In this document: in pieces, positions 23,162 through 34,964 of the stretch | Numbering within the stretch: the first letter of the stretch is position 1 | How the letters are laid out: each line of letters begins with the position of its first letter | Assembly (NCBI RefSeq): GCF_019059575.1 | Contig: NW_024882966.1 | Location: 62,001-126,000, forward strand | Reading direction: 5' to 3' | Origin: Amphibalanus amphitrite | Lineage: Eukaryota > Arthropoda > Thecostraca > Balanomorpha > Balanidae | DNA: 64,000 bases | The notes under the pieces: model-generated | Databases searched by the model: none | Told to the model about the DNA's origin: nothing | Seen by the model: the letters and a program-made list of their open reading frames with translations, nothing else | Made by a program: the position numbers and the translations under genes

Positions 23162-24201
23162 ATGGCCTACGTCAAGGTAAGACAGCTTCACGAACGTTTT
23201 ACAGGAGATATGCATTCAAAGGGTGTTACGGAAAATCCGTTGAAGGAAACGCTGTTTATGAATACTTAAGCCCGAAGAATAATACCTTGGAAAAGCACTG
23301 GTGCACAACAGCCCATAACCGGCACATCAGAGTAAACCTTCGGGGGTCGATTTCAGCGTCTTGTCTGTTTATGTTTCAGGTGCTGACCGCGTGTGCGCTG
23401 GTGGCCGCTGCTAGCGGAGCTCCCAGCACACCCCTGGCCTACGGCCACGGTTACGCCCATGGCTACGCCGCCTCTCCTGCCGCCTACGGCCTCGGCTACG
23501 CCGCCGTCGCACCGGCGCCCGTCGACGTGGTGGTCGGCCACGCTCCGGTCGCCAAGCCTATCGAGGTGGTCGACTACGTGAACCCGCACCCCAAGTACGA
23601 CTTCAGCTACGGCGTCTCGGACGGCTACACGGGCGACCACAAGTCGCAGGTGGAGAGCCGCGACGGTGACGTCGTGCGCGGACAGTACCGTCTCGTCGAC
23701 CCCGACGGCACCGAGCGCGTCGTCACCTACACCGCCGACGACTACAACGGATTCCAGGCCACCGTCGAGAAGCGCCCTCTCGGCTACACCGCACCCGTGG
23801 CTGCCCACGGCTACGCTGCCGCCGTTCCGGCCGTGGCTGCCCACGGCTACGCCGCCGCTGTTCCGGCTGTGGCTGCCCATGGCTACGCCGCCCCCGTTCC
23901 GGCCGTGGCTGCCCATGGCTACGCCGCCGCCGTTCCGGCCGTGGCTGCCCATGGCTACGCCGCCGCCGTGCCGGCCGTGGCCGTGCACGCCGCTCCGGTG
24001 GCCGTCTCCCACCAGTCGGTCACCAAGTCGGAGGGTTACGATGTGCCCGTCGTCAAGGAGACGGTGCACACGGCGCCCGTCGTGGCCAAGGCGGCGCCGG
24101 CCGTCCACGCTGTCCACTCTGTGCACGCCGCGCCGGCCGTGCACTCTGTGCACACCGTGCACGCCGCCCCTGCCGTGCACTCCATCAGCCACGGCTATTA
24201 A
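23162..24201 (+). CDS. RR-2 cuticle protein, copy 5 (278 aa)
   Basis: Coding parts 23162-23176 and 23380-24201. The intron (23177-23379) is only 203 bp and, beyond the GTAAGA donor and TTTCAG acceptor, is unrelated by eye to the 434-452 bp introns of the other copies. It has five HGYAA repeats. Differences from the consensus are KPIEVVDY for KSVEVVDY before the RR-2 domain and Ala for Val in the tail (KAAPAVHAV). An in-frame ATG inside the intron makes exon 2 look longer; the conserved MAYVK first exon and splice sites argue against using it. Confidence 0.92.
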
Positions 24202-24405
24202 ACAACTCCTGTACTTTCTGTAAAAAATGTACAACTATCCAAAGAAACTGTGTTGCCACTGTGAAATGTACAGAGCTGTATGCTCCGTAATTTGATGATC
24301 TTCCCTTCTGAATGTTGTGTCGTGTTTAATACATGCCAAGACTGTACCAACTTGATGTTTTAGTTGCTAGCAATCGCGGATGTACAGTAAGCAACTCCCC
24401 TTTAA

Positions 24406-25586
24406 CCCGCGCGGGGCTGGGGGGGGGGGTAAATTTTACCCCCCCTCGCGAATTTTTGCGATATCTCAAAAACGGCGGCGCGCAGCGCCGCCAAACTTTC
24501 AGTACCTTTTCTTACATCAATTTGACACCTTCCCTGAAAATTTGAGCGAAATCCGTCGGAAAATTTTTGAGAAATTGACGTTTTAGTGTCGTCATGTTCG
24601 CCATTTTCGCCTAAAAAACGGCAAAAGTTCAAACGCCGCTAACATCTTCATTTTTAAAGGAATCAAGACGTAACAAAAAAGGTTATACGTAATTTTACTT
24701 TGTCTATCAAATGGCTATCTCGGTTTTTTGAAAATTTTGGATTTGGGCCTAATTTTTTTTTCAAAAAACTGATTTTTTTTGGAAAAATCATTATAAAATC
24801 CAAAATTTTGAGTCTATCGAAAAACCGGAATATATGTCAGAGAAGTGGTCTATGTGCACCTACATACCAAATTTTAGAAGAATCGGTTCAAAAATGTGGG
24901 AGTTATTCAAAATTTTATGACGTCACGACACACAAAATGTTTGAAAAATGACTTTTTTGGAAGTTCTAGACCTCGTACGGAAACAAAAGTAGCACCATTC
25001 GATTCGCCGTGAAAAACTGCATCAGATAGACACCTTTTTAGGCCTTAACAACCAACTTCAAAATTTGACCTCACTTGACCTGACCTTGACCTGACCTCGA
25101 CCTGAAATTCATCCAGAGGTGGTCCATATCACTTATTGAGTGTGCCTATTGAATTCTATGAGTAAAATGACCCATAAAACATGTGTCGCACATGCCCTTT
25201 TCTATATTTTGTTTTTTGGTGACCTGACCTGACCTGACCTTGACCTTGACCTCTGAATGATATTGTATGCAATTAATATTGTCTTGGTAGCCTAAGAACA
25301 CGTTTTGGGCGATCAGTCTCAGTCCATGACTCCATTCTTCGGCAACTACGGTGCAAGGCCGATACTGTAGAAACTTGCAATTTGTACCCTTGACCTGACC
25401 TTGACCTTGACCTCAAACTTTAAATTAAGTACATGTTTTTAGTAGTTCGTGATGAGAGCTTTCGATTGGCGTTTGAATTTTCCAAATCGGACCCTTAGTT
25501 CGGGAGATAACAGGGGGGGGGGGTAAAATTTACCCCCCCCCCCCCCAGCCCCGCGCGTTCGGCTGGAGACCCCAGCCCCGCGCGGG
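24406..25586. mobile_element. TTAA-flanked AGGTCA/G-hairpin element, family 4
   Basis: 1181 bp, TTAA at 24402-24405 and 25587-25590, inserted at a site intact in copies 1 and 3 (CCCCTTTAATATGC). Inverted ends CCCGCGCGGGGCTGG. A GGGGGTAAA-TTTTACCCCC hairpin lies near each end. The right terminus carries a partial second copy of itself (25545-25586). The interior has runs of TGACCTGACCTTGACC. Confidence 0.85.
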
Positions 25587-25775
25587 TTAATATGCAAAAA
25601 CCAGCTGCCCAGCCAAACAAACAAATACACAAAAACAGCAAGCAAATAAGGAAATAAAGTACATAAAAAAACAGTCAGTAACCCAGCCGTGCTTAAACTG
25701 ATACAAAACTTCAAGGGAAGCCGCAGACATGATTCTGGAATGGGAATATATGTTACAGGCAATGTGTGGAATCAC

Positions 25776-25938
25776 GCATTCTATAGAATGCCTAGGCATT
25801 CTATAGAATGCCTGACCGACCAGGCATTCTATAGAATCCCTAGGTATTCTATAGAATGCCTGACCCACCAGGGATTCTATAGAATCCCTAGGCATTCTAT
25901 AGAATGCCTGATTTTCAGGCATTCTATAGAATGCCTAG
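25776..25938. repeat. Array of seven TTCTATAGAA-centred palindromes
   Basis: Units of about 18-20 bp are paired as palindrome-TA-palindrome. Pairs are separated by spacers such as TGACCGACCA and TGACCCACCA. The translation products of this stretch are artefacts. Confidence 0.9.
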
Positions 25939-25972
25939 GAAATACACGAATCTTTCCAACATATTAGTGTAT

Positions 25973-26106
25973 GTAGATATAAAACTTTATCGGAATTCAC
26001 TGGGATTGTATTGCGTATGCAAGTCCATACGCAATACGTATCCATTGCGTATGGACTTGCATACGCAATGCAATCCCAGTGAATTCCGATAAAGTTTTAT
26101 ATCTAC
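25973..26106. repeat. 134-bp hairpin with 62-bp arms
   Basis: The arms begin GTAGATATAAAACTTTATCG and differ at one base; the loop is about 10 bp. A 16-bp direct repeat ACATATTAGTGTATGT lies at 25960-25975 and again at 26143-26158. Confidence 0.85.
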
Positions 26107-26493
26107 AAACATAACTGGGAAAAATATGACTCTAAAACAGCACATATTAGTGTATGTTGTATAAGATTATGTGCACAGACCGACATGTAACATTATTATT
26201 TTCTGCCAGGCTACCTTGCGGTCAGCTATTTATGTTCATTCAGTCAAATGTTCATTCAGTCATTCATTGTCATTCAGTCAAATTTTCCGGTCAGGTATTC
26301 AATCTGACCTTATTAGGTCGAATTGTATCAGGATTTCATTCTGAGAGTACATACAGAGTATTTATCTTAACGCTAGAAAGACGATGATGGTAATGTCAAT
26401 ATCGGAAAGGCCTTTGGAAAAAAAATTACACAGAAAAAAAATTGACAAATCGTCCATTTTTGGAGGTGTTTGCCTTCTAAGGAATTGATTTAA

Positions 26494-27460
26494 CCCGCGC
26501 ACCGACGGGGGTCTGCGCCAGCCCCCCTGAGATCTCGAGAACGAAGCAAGATAGCGACAAGCGGTAAACGGCATCGGATACGCACGGCCAAGATCTACAA
26601 TTTTTACTAAGGTCATTTTCAGGTCAGGTCAAAGATGACGTCACAGGGGTCGAAAAAGTCAAAATGGCGGCGCTAGATATGGAGAGAGTTTTTCTCGAAT
26701 AACTTTCGAATTAGTCAAGATAGGAACAAACTAAGGACATCATCGTGATCCTCTCGTCAATCCGCATCGAATGATATATATGTTGACCTCGAAAGGTCAA
26801 GGTCAAAGGTTGACCTCAGGTCACGTGACCTCGAGGTCATCATGTATATCATTCGATGCGTCTTGACGAGCTGAACACAATGAGACCATCCACGCGTCTG
26901 TATCTTGTTCCTGTACGGAGTTATTGGCCAAAAACCTTTGGTGACCTTTGATGACGTCACATGACCTCACAGCTGCCCAACAGCAAAACAGACCTCAAGG
27001 TAGTGAAGGTTGATCGTATATGAAGTCATGTATGGTATATGGGGCCATTTCGACCCGTTTTAGTGGTAAAAACAGGGAGTTGATTTTTCCCCCATTGACT
27101 TATAATGGGGAGGTCGCGAAATTGACCTGACCTTAGGTCACCGATATCAAAATTCCGAGATATACAAATTGTAGCTACTAATGACCTTATAATATCCTGC
27201 GAATTTCAAAGGCCTCCGACATCTACTGTAGCTCTGGCACGGTGACAAAGTTGCAAAAAAGTGACTTGAGGTTGGGTCATTCAAAGTGACCTGGTGACCT
27301 GACCTTAAAAGGTAGGAGGTTCAAACTTGCACACCATGTGTAAAATTGATGAGGTTATAGTCATACCAAATTTCGCGGCGCGTAGCGCCGCGGTTTTCCC
27401 GCTATTCGCAAAAAACCTCAGGGGGGCGGATATCCGCCCCCCCCCCCGTCGGTGCGCGGG
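26494..27460. mobile_element. TTAA-flanked AGGTCA/G-hairpin element, family 3, copy b
   Basis: 967 bp, TTAA at 26490-26493 and 27461-27464. Same ends as copy a (CCCGCGCACCGACGGGG). The left hairpin has been largely deleted. It shares its right TTAA with the adjacent family 2 element. Confidence 0.85.
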
Positions 27461-27464
27461 TTAA

Positions 27465-27980
27465 AGGGACTATCCCACTTTTACGTTAGATTTGAGTTGA
27501 GATAGCCAAGTTTGCGGCGAGGTCCAGAAACCACTATCTATCTTGGTTGCAACCCCCGCGGCCTCGTGGTGTTGAAGAAATTCGTTCCCTTCATTTGAAA
27601 ATGAGCCCTGCGCAAGGCCCAATCTCTTAACTATTAACGGTAATCTGATGACGTCATTTGCCTTTTGAACGCCTGTTCAAGTGAAGTATCACTTGATTTA
27701 CGAATAAGCCAATCAGAGACACTTTTGTTATTGTATGAGCCGAGTCATATTTGAGAGCAAATACCTATATTTGCTGCCAAATTTCCCCCACACTGATATG
27801 AAGTAAATCCTTCATTACGTCACAGATCCGATCTAAATGACGTCACGATGAAATATAAAATTCGCAATATCTCAAAAAGTATACGATGAAAACGCGTAAA
27901 AACTTGCAGAATTCGTCACAATATCATGAGTAACATTTCCGAATCCTAAACAGGACTTTTTTGAAGGTGGGATAGTCCCT
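27465..27980. mobile_element. TTAAAGGGAC miniature element, family 2, divergent copy e
   Basis: 516 bp between TTAA at 27461-27464 and 27981-27984. The ends AGGGACTATCCCACTT differ from the ACCCTCCC version, marking a subfamily. The interior is largely different. Confidence 0.75.
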
Positions 27981-30945
27981 TTAAGGTCAAATTGGAGAAA
28001 ACGGCTACGAGCCAAAAATGGACAAAAATTGGCCTGACCTAAAAAATGGCTTAGCTATTTGTTTTAGAAATGGCACCCTTTCGAACATTGCCAAAGAAGA
28101 ACTGGAGTAAAATTTCATAATTTTGACGACCTTTCGAATACCGCATGGCCCAGAAGTCAAGCTGGAAGGGGAGATCGAACAACACCTAATCCGGCTCTTG
28201 TTACGGCCGGGCCACCACCCAGACGTGGAACAATGAACCATTTATTCAGGTTATTCCCTGACATTACGGTGTAGGTTGAGCTGTCCATGTATATTGAGAG
28301 TCGTTACACGAAGTGCTTATGACGACATAAAATGTGACCTTTGGTGTATTCTTCACCTTCATTTCTAACATCAGAACAAAGCCATCGTCATTCGCAATCA
28401 CTTTCGATTCAAGCCTACGGTCCACCCTCCCAGCCAACACTCTTTCAATGCAGCTTCGTATCTGTAGCAGCATAATCCTCCGAGGGTAACCGTTTAAGCG
28501 ACTGGTTGGCCTATGACTCTCCCGCATGCCTTGCGCCGTGGCTCTCCCGTGCCAACGGAATTGGATCAGCTGCTGCTTGCGGCGCACCATTTGTTGGTCG
28601 GCATAGCCCAATTTCTCCCTCGCTTCCTCTCAGCTCATTGCCCTGAAATGGTGTGAGGTGACGACCGGCCTAGGCCAACAATGAAAATTAGGTAAACAAA
28701 TACCATTACTGCCACTGACCCCTAATTTTCGAAGTGTGTTTCGGACAATCAAAATACTTGCTTAAGCCAGGCATTCTATAGCATGCCTAAGCAGTCAGGG
28801 ATTCTATAGAAATTAGAATACCTAGGGATTCTATAGAATGCCTGGTCGGTCAGGCATTCTAAAGAATGCCTAGGCATTCTACATTGTACAGAATGTATAG
28901 AATTCTACATTGTATAGAATGCCTGATTCCACACATTGCCTGTAACATATACAACACTAATGGAGGGAAATGGTCTGCCTTCAGCCTTCATTTGCTAAGC
29001 TCCGACCCGCGAAGCGGTAAACGATGTTCGAAAGGTCTTCAAAAATGATCACATACAAATTACTCGGCCAATTGGGGTCATGTAAGAGCCACTTTATCTG
29101 ATGCCGACAGATTGTCAGCATCAAGGGTCACTTTCCCCTCCATAAAAATGTGCATCATGCAAAATATACCCCTCGTGTCTTAAAGCGCGCCTGCTATGTA
29201 GACAATGCCAGTCATTGATCAGCCATTATAAATGCATCTCAACGAAGAAAGATGTGGTATCTGCCGTACCTATACTGAAAAACATAGAAAAGGTTGGAAA
29301 TAAATATAATAAGATAAAACACTTTGTATTTTCACTGTAAATCAAATATCAAGCGCCGATAAAAGCTGGAAGCAGCTTCTATTCAACGAATGACCTAAAA
29401 AATTTAAAGTCTCTTGCGATTCCCTCGTGGCCCTGCTTCGCAGAATATTGGTAGGCATCCATCAGCTCTATCTGTATTTGGAGTATCAAAGCCCGGGGTA
29501 AAAGCCAAAAATTTCAGAGTGACAAAGCATCATCAACTACTTCAATCGACCAGTGACGGCGAGGAATCATTGCCGGACAGTTTCAGAAAAATGCATAACC
29601 GATCCCCTGCATACTGAACTTTTTTAAAGCGATAAATCGGAAGGTCACCGTGATCAACTTTTGCACTTTCGTCACGGAATGCACGCCATCCAAAGAATAG
29701 CGCATGTTCTCTGTCCTCGCTGATTTCATCTGACAGCAATATCATCCCGTTTATTGTAAAACTCTTAACCCGTATTTTCATTCCGATGTTTTCTTCACAC
29801 GTGACACGCCTGCACCTACCTTTTGTCAGAATCCGTAGGTAAAAAAAAAAAAACAGAACAAGCAGAGGCAAAGTCAATCTAAATGACCTAAGGTACTCGC
29901 GTCGCGTGACGTGTTGGTTTAGAGGTGTGCGGATAGTGAGCAAGCAAGCATCAGGCCACGTCACATCGTTTCGCGCAATATCCAGAGATCTATGTAGGTC
30001 TACTGGTTCGGCCAGCATCTGATGAACAAATTTGAGATCCATGGAGTTTGTCCACCTCCTTAGGTCAAACGACTTAATTGTCACCGAGTGGTTTCGGCAA
30101 CGTTTTCTCTATCTCAAGAGCTCTCTCGCGTGCCAGTTTTAATTGGAGCCGAGCTGCCCCGAATATGGGCTGAATCGGGATAGAATATGGGGCGTCCTTA
30201 TAGACATTCAAACATTGAGCATGCGAGAGTGCATCCCCAGAAGATGGCTGCTGACCAACGATTACTTTATAATGTTTCGGTCAAGATATTCCAGACATTT
30301 TTTTAGAACAATTTCGGCACGTGGTTCGTGTCAAATGCATCACATAGATCCTACAAGGGCTGTCGAATTTGAGGTAGAACAAATGGAATGACCCCGCAAG
30401 GAACACTGCTAGCTATTCGATTATACAGTCGTTGTCCGGCAAGAAACGAGTTTCCAAAAAACGTGGGCCTTTCATACTCAGAATATCCCCCTTTATCTAC
30501 GAAACACCTCTTTACCGCTAGAGCGAAGACAGAGCAAATGCAGAATATTTGTAGAACCAGGTTAAAGACTTGGTTCTCACAATATCACCTATCACTGAAT
30601 GTTGCTAAATCACAGGTTATTGTTTTTGGCTCCAAGGTTATCTTGAAACGGATCGACCTGAAGAGCATACAAATATTTGATACCGTCGTGCCTATCAAAC
30701 GGTCCGTGATCAGTTTGGGTGTGACACTTGACAGCTGTCTCACATGGAGCAACCACATTGACACTATTACGGGCAAATGTATCGGCATGCTAATCCGTTT
30801 GAGTCAGCTGCGCCACATGATGCCTTTAAAAACTATTGTCCTACTGATAAACTCGTTAGTTTTGCCGCATATGCGTTTCTGTGTTTCAGTGTGGGGAAAC
30901 TGCAGTATGACTCAAGCAAAAAGAATAGCTAAGATTGTTAATTAA

Positions 30946-31983
30946 CCCGCGCACCGACGGGGGTCTGCGCCAACTTAGTACCGACGGGGGGGGGGGGGGG
31001 GCGGATGACCGCCCCCCCCCCCCTGAGATCTCGAGAACGAAGCAAGATAGCGACAAGCGGTAAACGGCATCGGATACGCACGGTCAAGATCTACAATTTT
31101 TACTAAGGTCATTTTCAGGTCAGGTCAAAGATGACGTCACAGGGGTCGAAAAAGTCAAAATGGCGGCGCTAAATATGGAGAGAGTTTTTCTCGAATAACT
31201 TTCGAATTAGTCAAGATAGGAACAAACTAAGGGCATCATCGTGATCCTCTCGTCAATCCGCATCGAATGATATATATGTTGACCTCGAAAGGTCAAGGTC
31301 AAAGGTTGACCTCAGGTCACGTGACCTCGAGGTCATCATGTATATCATTCGATGCGTCTTGACGAGCTGAACACAATGAGACCATCCACGCGTCTGTATC
31401 TTGTTCCTGTACGGAGTTATTGGCCAAAAACCTTTGGTGACCTTTGATGACGTCACATGACCTCACAGCTGCCCAACAGCAAAACAGACCTCAAGGTAGT
31501 GAAGGTTGATCGTATATGAAGTCATGTATGGTATATGGGGCCATTCCGACCCGTTTTAGTGGTAAAAACAGGGAGTTGATTTTTCCCCCATTGACTTATA
31601 ATGGGGAGGTCGCGAAATTGACCTGACCTTAGGTCACCGATATCAAAATTCCGAGATAAACAAATTGTAGCTACTAATGACCTAATAACATCCTGCGACT
31701 TTCAAAGGCCTCCGACATCTACTGTAGCTCTGGCACGGTGACAAAGTTGCAAAAAAGTGACTTGAGGTTGGGTCATTCAAAGTGACCTGGTGACCTGACC
31801 TTGAAAGGTAAGAGGTTCAAACTTGCACACCATGTGTAAAATTGATAAGGGAATAGTCATACCAAATTTTTTTCCCGCTTTTCCCGGTTTTTTTTTCCCG
31901 GAAAACCTTTCCCGGTTTTCCCGCTATTCGCGAAAAACCTCAGGGGGGGGGGCGGATATCCGCCCCCCCCGTCGGTGCGCGGG
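30946..31983. mobile_element. TTAA-flanked AGGTCA/G-hairpin element, family 3, copy c
   Basis: 1038 bp, TTAA at 30942-30945 and 31984-31987, inserted in the reverse-transcriptase coding part of the non-LTR fragment. Same ends and interior as copy a. Confidence 0.87.
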
Positions 31984-32264
31984 TTAAATTTGCCAGGCGA
32001 ATCGCGGGTCGCGAAGGCAAAAGTGTGGCATGGCGTGTTGATCTTGCCACGGAATATAAAATTGCTGCTCTTAATATTGTCCGCCAATGTCTGCTTTTTC
32101 CTGAAAGTACAACGCCTCTCGTTTCGACGCTTTTTATGACACGACAATCTGAACGTAACACAAGACAATCAGTGGCGCAGCCAGGGGGGGGTGAAAGGGG
32201 TGAGATCTCACCCCCGTCTCTTATCCTAGGGGCCCACCGTCGATTCGAACTGTAACGTTATGCA

Positions 32265-32334
32265 ATGTAATACGAGACGTAGTAGCCTTTGCTCATATTA
32301 ATATGAGCAAAGGCTACTACGTCTCGTATTACAT
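32265..32334. repeat. Perfect 70-bp palindrome
   Basis: 35-bp arms without a spacer, centred between 32299 and 32300 on CATATT/AATATG. Also present at 52533-52602. Confidence 0.95.
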
Positions 32335-32340
32335 AGTATA

Positions 32341-33300
32341 CGAGGTGTGGCTAAAAAGAAACCGGACTGCTCGTGCTGGCCATAGAGTAGGGGGCCCGAA
32401 GACTAGCGAGCCACTTGACATTAATCTTTATCATATTGTCGTGATGTGTGCCAAACGGCACCTCGTTATCGCTATTATTCTCCTTTCCACAGCTCTTTGT
32501 TTTATTGATGTTGGACGGCCTTGTCATCGCCAGGCTTCTACAATGAGCGTCGAAGAAAAGAAGGAACATCACGTTCCTTGCCAGACTGGAGAAAAGTCCA
32601 ACAGAGACGCTGAATCTGTTCAAGGCTGTTTATGGGGAGCAATTCATGTGTCACATGCAAGTGTTTGGATGGCATACGAGGTTCAGCACTGGCCGTGAGG
32701 ATGTCGGTGATGACCCCAAGGTCTGGAGGTCCATCAACATCCGCACGCATGTCGAAGTCGAGGGTGGAGACGACATTGATCGTCTTTTTCGATCACAGGG
32801 GATTCGTTCACCGCCAGCTCGTGCCGGAGGCGTACCACAGTCAACCAGCACTTCTACAAGGAAGACCTGGGACGCCCCTTCTCACGAGCGGCCGCACCAA
32901 GTGGAATTTCTGGGAAGCCAAGAACTGGGTGCTGCATCACGACAACGCGCCCGCGCATTCTGCCATTAGCGTCAAGCAGTTTTTTTTTTGGCGAAAAGCA
33001 GATCGCGGTGCTCAAGCACCCTCTTTACTCCCTGTGACTTTCGGCTGTTCCCTAAAATGAAAAACGTCGTCAAGCAAACCCATTTTGAATCGGTCGAGGA
33101 CACCCAGACCAGAGTGACCGGCGCCAGCGTCATTAATAAAATAAGGAGCTGTGGAAAGGAGAATAATAGCGATATCGAGATGCCGTTTGGCACGCATCAC
33201 GACAATATGATAGAGATTAATGTCAAGTGTGTCGCTAGTTTTTGGGCCCCCTACTTTATGGCCAGCACGAGCAGTCCGGTTTCTTTTTAGCCACACCTCG
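32341..33300 (+). pseudogene. Degenerate mariner element, copy 1
   Basis: 960 bp flanked by TA. The inverted ends begin CGAGGTGTGGCTAAAAAG and extend about 45 bp. The broken transposase spans several frames. Mariner helix-turn-helix text (FGWHTRFSTGREDVGDDP) is followed by the catalytic landmarks HHDNAPAHSA and TPCDFRLFPKMK. A T-run at about 32981-32990 is two bases longer than in the sister copy, shifting the frame before the last catalytic Asp region. Shorter than the usual 1.3 kb and inactive. Confidence 0.85.
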
Positions 33301-33304
33301 TATA

Positions 33305-34791
33305 TGTTACAGGCAAAGTGAAAACTCGGGCATTTTGCAAAATGCCTAGGCAATTTGCAAAATGCCTGACTGGCTAGGCATTTTGCAAAATGCCCAGGCA
33401 ATTTGCAAAATGCCTGACCTGCCAGGCATTTTGCAAAATGCCTAGGCAGTTTGCAAACTGCCTGGCCCACCAGGCATTTTGCAAACTGCCTGAAATTATT
33501 TTCTCAGGCAGTTTGCAAAATGCCTGACATCGAACTCACACCACCGACGATGCGTAAGCATCATTGTAAGTGCCGCCAACAGGGGTTAATCACAAGCGAT
33601 ACGCACCAAGTGGGAGGACACACAGTGAGACATTCTCCGGGTAGCGCTGCCGAGTTCAATGTCACTGGGCCCCAGGCAGCGCGAGCGGCCCGGCCGCCGC
33701 GCCGGCCACCGGGCGCCCGGCGCGGTTTATCGGTAAACACGCGTTAAACACGGTTATGTTTCTAAGAGCCTTGAGATGACTCTGGAAATACTTTGTGTGG
33801 ATATTGATCAGAAAAGAATGTTCTTTCGATGTATGGTAGCTTGGTTGGCGAGCCACACGTCTACATTATCAATGCATTGTGACCGTGTAAAGATGAACAT
33901 GCCCGTTGCATGTAAAACTTGTAATTTCTCAGCGTCTTTTTATTACAAAGGTGTGCACGTGGGTCGTGGATGACCAAAAACTTGCTTTTCTGGAAAAGCG
34001 GAAAAGCCACATGTTGTTGTTGTCTATGGAATGTATCTCATCTCATTCCAATGCATTGCCATTGTTTTTTAAATGCTGTTTTTCCTGAAATGTACCAAAA
34101 ATGGCTGATTTCTCAAGATATAGACCATTTCATTCCACGTGACACGTGATTAACAAAAATGTTTATTGGATACGCTTGTCTCTGTTCTATCGATCGCTGG
34201 CAACCCCATGTCGCTGCGGCCCTCTCTTGCCGTGATGTAAATAAGCACGGGAAACGAAGAATGTCGGGTCAATATTCGGCCGGTCGCCGCGTTTTTCCGC
34301 GCCCATGTTTCTCTGTGCCATGCTCCGCGCCCCATCGCAGCATTCCTACACACGAACGGCTACAACTCCGTACACGAAAATTATAGGGAGACGTTGGCTC
34401 AATCTACACCATTCAGTAGTGGTTCCATCTCGACGGAAGTGGCGCAAGACGTGGGTATATTCGTAAATATTGAATGTGTTGGGGGCTCAGGCACATGGGA
34501 GCGACATGGTCAACGCCTGTGGTAAACAAAAACGGTAAAATAAATCAATCACAACTCAGGCATTTTGCAAAATGCCTGACCCGCCAGGCATTTTGTAAAC
34601 TGCCCAGGCAGTTCGCAAAATGCCTGGTGGGTCAGGCAGTTTGCAAATTGCCTAGGCATTTCGCAAAATGCCTGGCGGTCAGGCATTTTGCAAATTGCCT
34701 GGGCATTTTGCAAAATGCCTAGCCGGTCAGGCATTTTGCAAATTGCCTAGGCATTTTGCAAAATGCCCGAGTTTTCACTTTGCCTGTAACA
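33305..34791 (+). mobile_element. Palindrome-array element, version B, copy 1
   Basis: 1487 bp flanked by TATA (33301-33304, 34792-34795). The inverted ends are TGTTACAGGCAAAGTGAAAA. The left array (33328-33525, about eight units) and right array (34556-34770, about nine units) consist of GGCATTTTGCAAAATGCC-type palindromes. The centre is about 1 kb, includes a very GC-rich patch (33665-33725), and contains no recognisable gene. Confidence 0.8.
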
Positions 34792-34964
34792 TATATAACG
34801 ATGCTCATCACAGCCATCCATTTCATTTGTAACGTTATGCAGCCTGACAATTTTCTATCACTAATGTCAAGGTCCGCCATAGGACTGAAAAACAGTGTTC
34901 AGGCCTGATAGCCCCCCCCCCCTTTAGGATTTATAGTCCCATTTTATGATTAAAGGGGGTACAT

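Larger units (their letters stand above)
25751..28947. mobile_element. Palindrome-array element, version A
   Basis: Flanked by TATA (25747-25750, 28948-28951) where sister units have a single TATA. The inverted ends start TGTTACAGGCAATGTGTGG. Next to the left end are seven short palindromes of the type GGCATTCTATAGAATGCC (25776-25938); a decayed set adjoins the right end (28768-28920). Inside are a 134-bp hairpin, a family 3 element and a family 2 element. A 115-residue open frame on the - strand (28264-28611) is unrecognised. Confidence 0.75.

Noticed and set aside
23287-23379. Alternative ATG start for cuticle copy 5 adding 31 residues
   Set aside because: The added stretch is intronic and ends in a TTTCAG acceptor; the MAYVK exon, promoter and donor are conserved in all copies.
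28264-28611. 115-aa - strand open frame inside palindrome-array element A
   Set aside because: No recognisable domain or splice context; could be a transposase remnant but nothing supports it.
33325-34770. Regularly spaced palindromic repeats resembling a CRISPR array
   Set aside because: Eukaryotic context, spacers are themselves repeated and too short, and the arrays sit at ends of TIR elements duplicated at 50078-51564.
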